In this document: piece after piece, positions 63,990-64,000 of the stretch
Position numbering within the stretch: the first letter of the stretch is position 1
Layout of the letters: each line of letters begins with the position of its first letter
Assembly (NCBI GenBank): GCA_016712375.1
Contig: JADJRE010000043.1
Coordinates: 124,001 to 188,000 of the forward strand
Direction: 5' to 3'
From: Rhodospirillales bacterium
GTDB taxonomy: Bacteria; Pseudomonadota; Alphaproteobacteria; Rhodospirillales; Defluviicoccaceae
DNA: 64,000 bases
Position numbers and translations under genes: made by a program
Notes under the pieces: model-generated
What the model was told of the DNA's origin: nothing
Seen by the model: the letters and a program-made list of their open reading frames with translations, nothing else
Database searches by the model: none

Positions 63990-64000
63990 CTCGACACTTT

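Noticed and set aside
1..64000. tRNA, tmRNA or rRNA genes
   Set aside because: No cloverleaf-like CCA-ending or conserved rRNA sequence was recognised by reading; a dedicated scan was not possible.

Overview
The window is a GC-rich (about 60-68 percent by eye) bacterial segment that looks like an accessory replicon or large genomic island of an alphaproteobacterium, plausibly Rhodospirillales or Rhizobiales-like. The evidence is the gene types (ParA partition ATPase, ArdC antirestriction protein, IS21, IS630, IS110, IS6 and IS1182-like elements, Rrf2 regulator, DUF2182 next to tyrosinase, PstCAB). No rRNA, tRNA or CRISPR array was seen. The genus cannot be fixed from the sequence alone.

Layout. 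0-2 kb: the end of an unknown secreted-looking protein, an AT-rich sulfotransferase preceded by a run of 16 G, and transposase debris. 2.0-4.6 kb: IS21 copy A (broken). 5-9.4 kb: plasmid-type block with a small hypothetical gene, an IS630 element, a parA/partner pair, a hypothetical gene and ardC with an in-frame TGA. Upstream of ardC lies a strongly structured leader. 9.9-19.3 kb: a Tat-exported small protein, then an unknown locus of three proteins (about 310, 1,100 and 1,480 residues), all interrupted by frameshifts. 19.3-20.0 kb: an IS6/IS110 junction. 20.3-28.3 kb: a second unknown locus, with two lipoproteins, a metzincin-type zinc protease and a polytopic membrane protein on the minus strand, facing a tiny Cys/Pro/Trp-rich exported peptide and another membrane protein. 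28.4-32.7 kb: Tn3 and IS6 fragments, an animal-type alpha-amylase and IS1182-like copy A.

32.9-39.6 kb: a clean, intact sulfur/persulfide-handling cluster (cytochrome c-prime, DUF2892, DsrE, CoA-disulfide-reductase/rhodanese fusion, two YeeE/YedE transporters, metallo-beta-lactamase hydrolase, NifX-like protein, hypothetical), divergent from an Rrf2 iron-sulfur regulator with a palindromic site before its start. 39.8-43.2 kb: phage debris (integrase and terminase pieces) around an AI-2E transporter with an unusual C-terminal domain. 43.3-48.4 kb: DUF900 hydrolase, glutamine-amidotransferase-like protein, DUF2795, cytochrome P450. 48.6-54.5 kb: genes truncated around IS1182-like copy B, an IS21 right-end remnant and IS21 copy B. 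54.5-60.8 kb: DUF2182 and tyrosinase, decayed sulfatase, IS630 fragment, hypotheticals and a Fic-like protein without the catalytic His. 60.9-64 kb: pstC-pstA-pstB on the minus strand, with pstB joined by deletion to the tail of a pstS-type gene.

A recurring theme is single-base frameshifts: at least fifteen genes or IS copies are broken by short indels or a stop, while the 32.9-42.6 kb core is clean. Real decay and uncorrected long-read indels cannot be separated here. The two loci most worth following as possibly undescribed systems are 10.5-19.3 kb and 20.3-28.3 kb.
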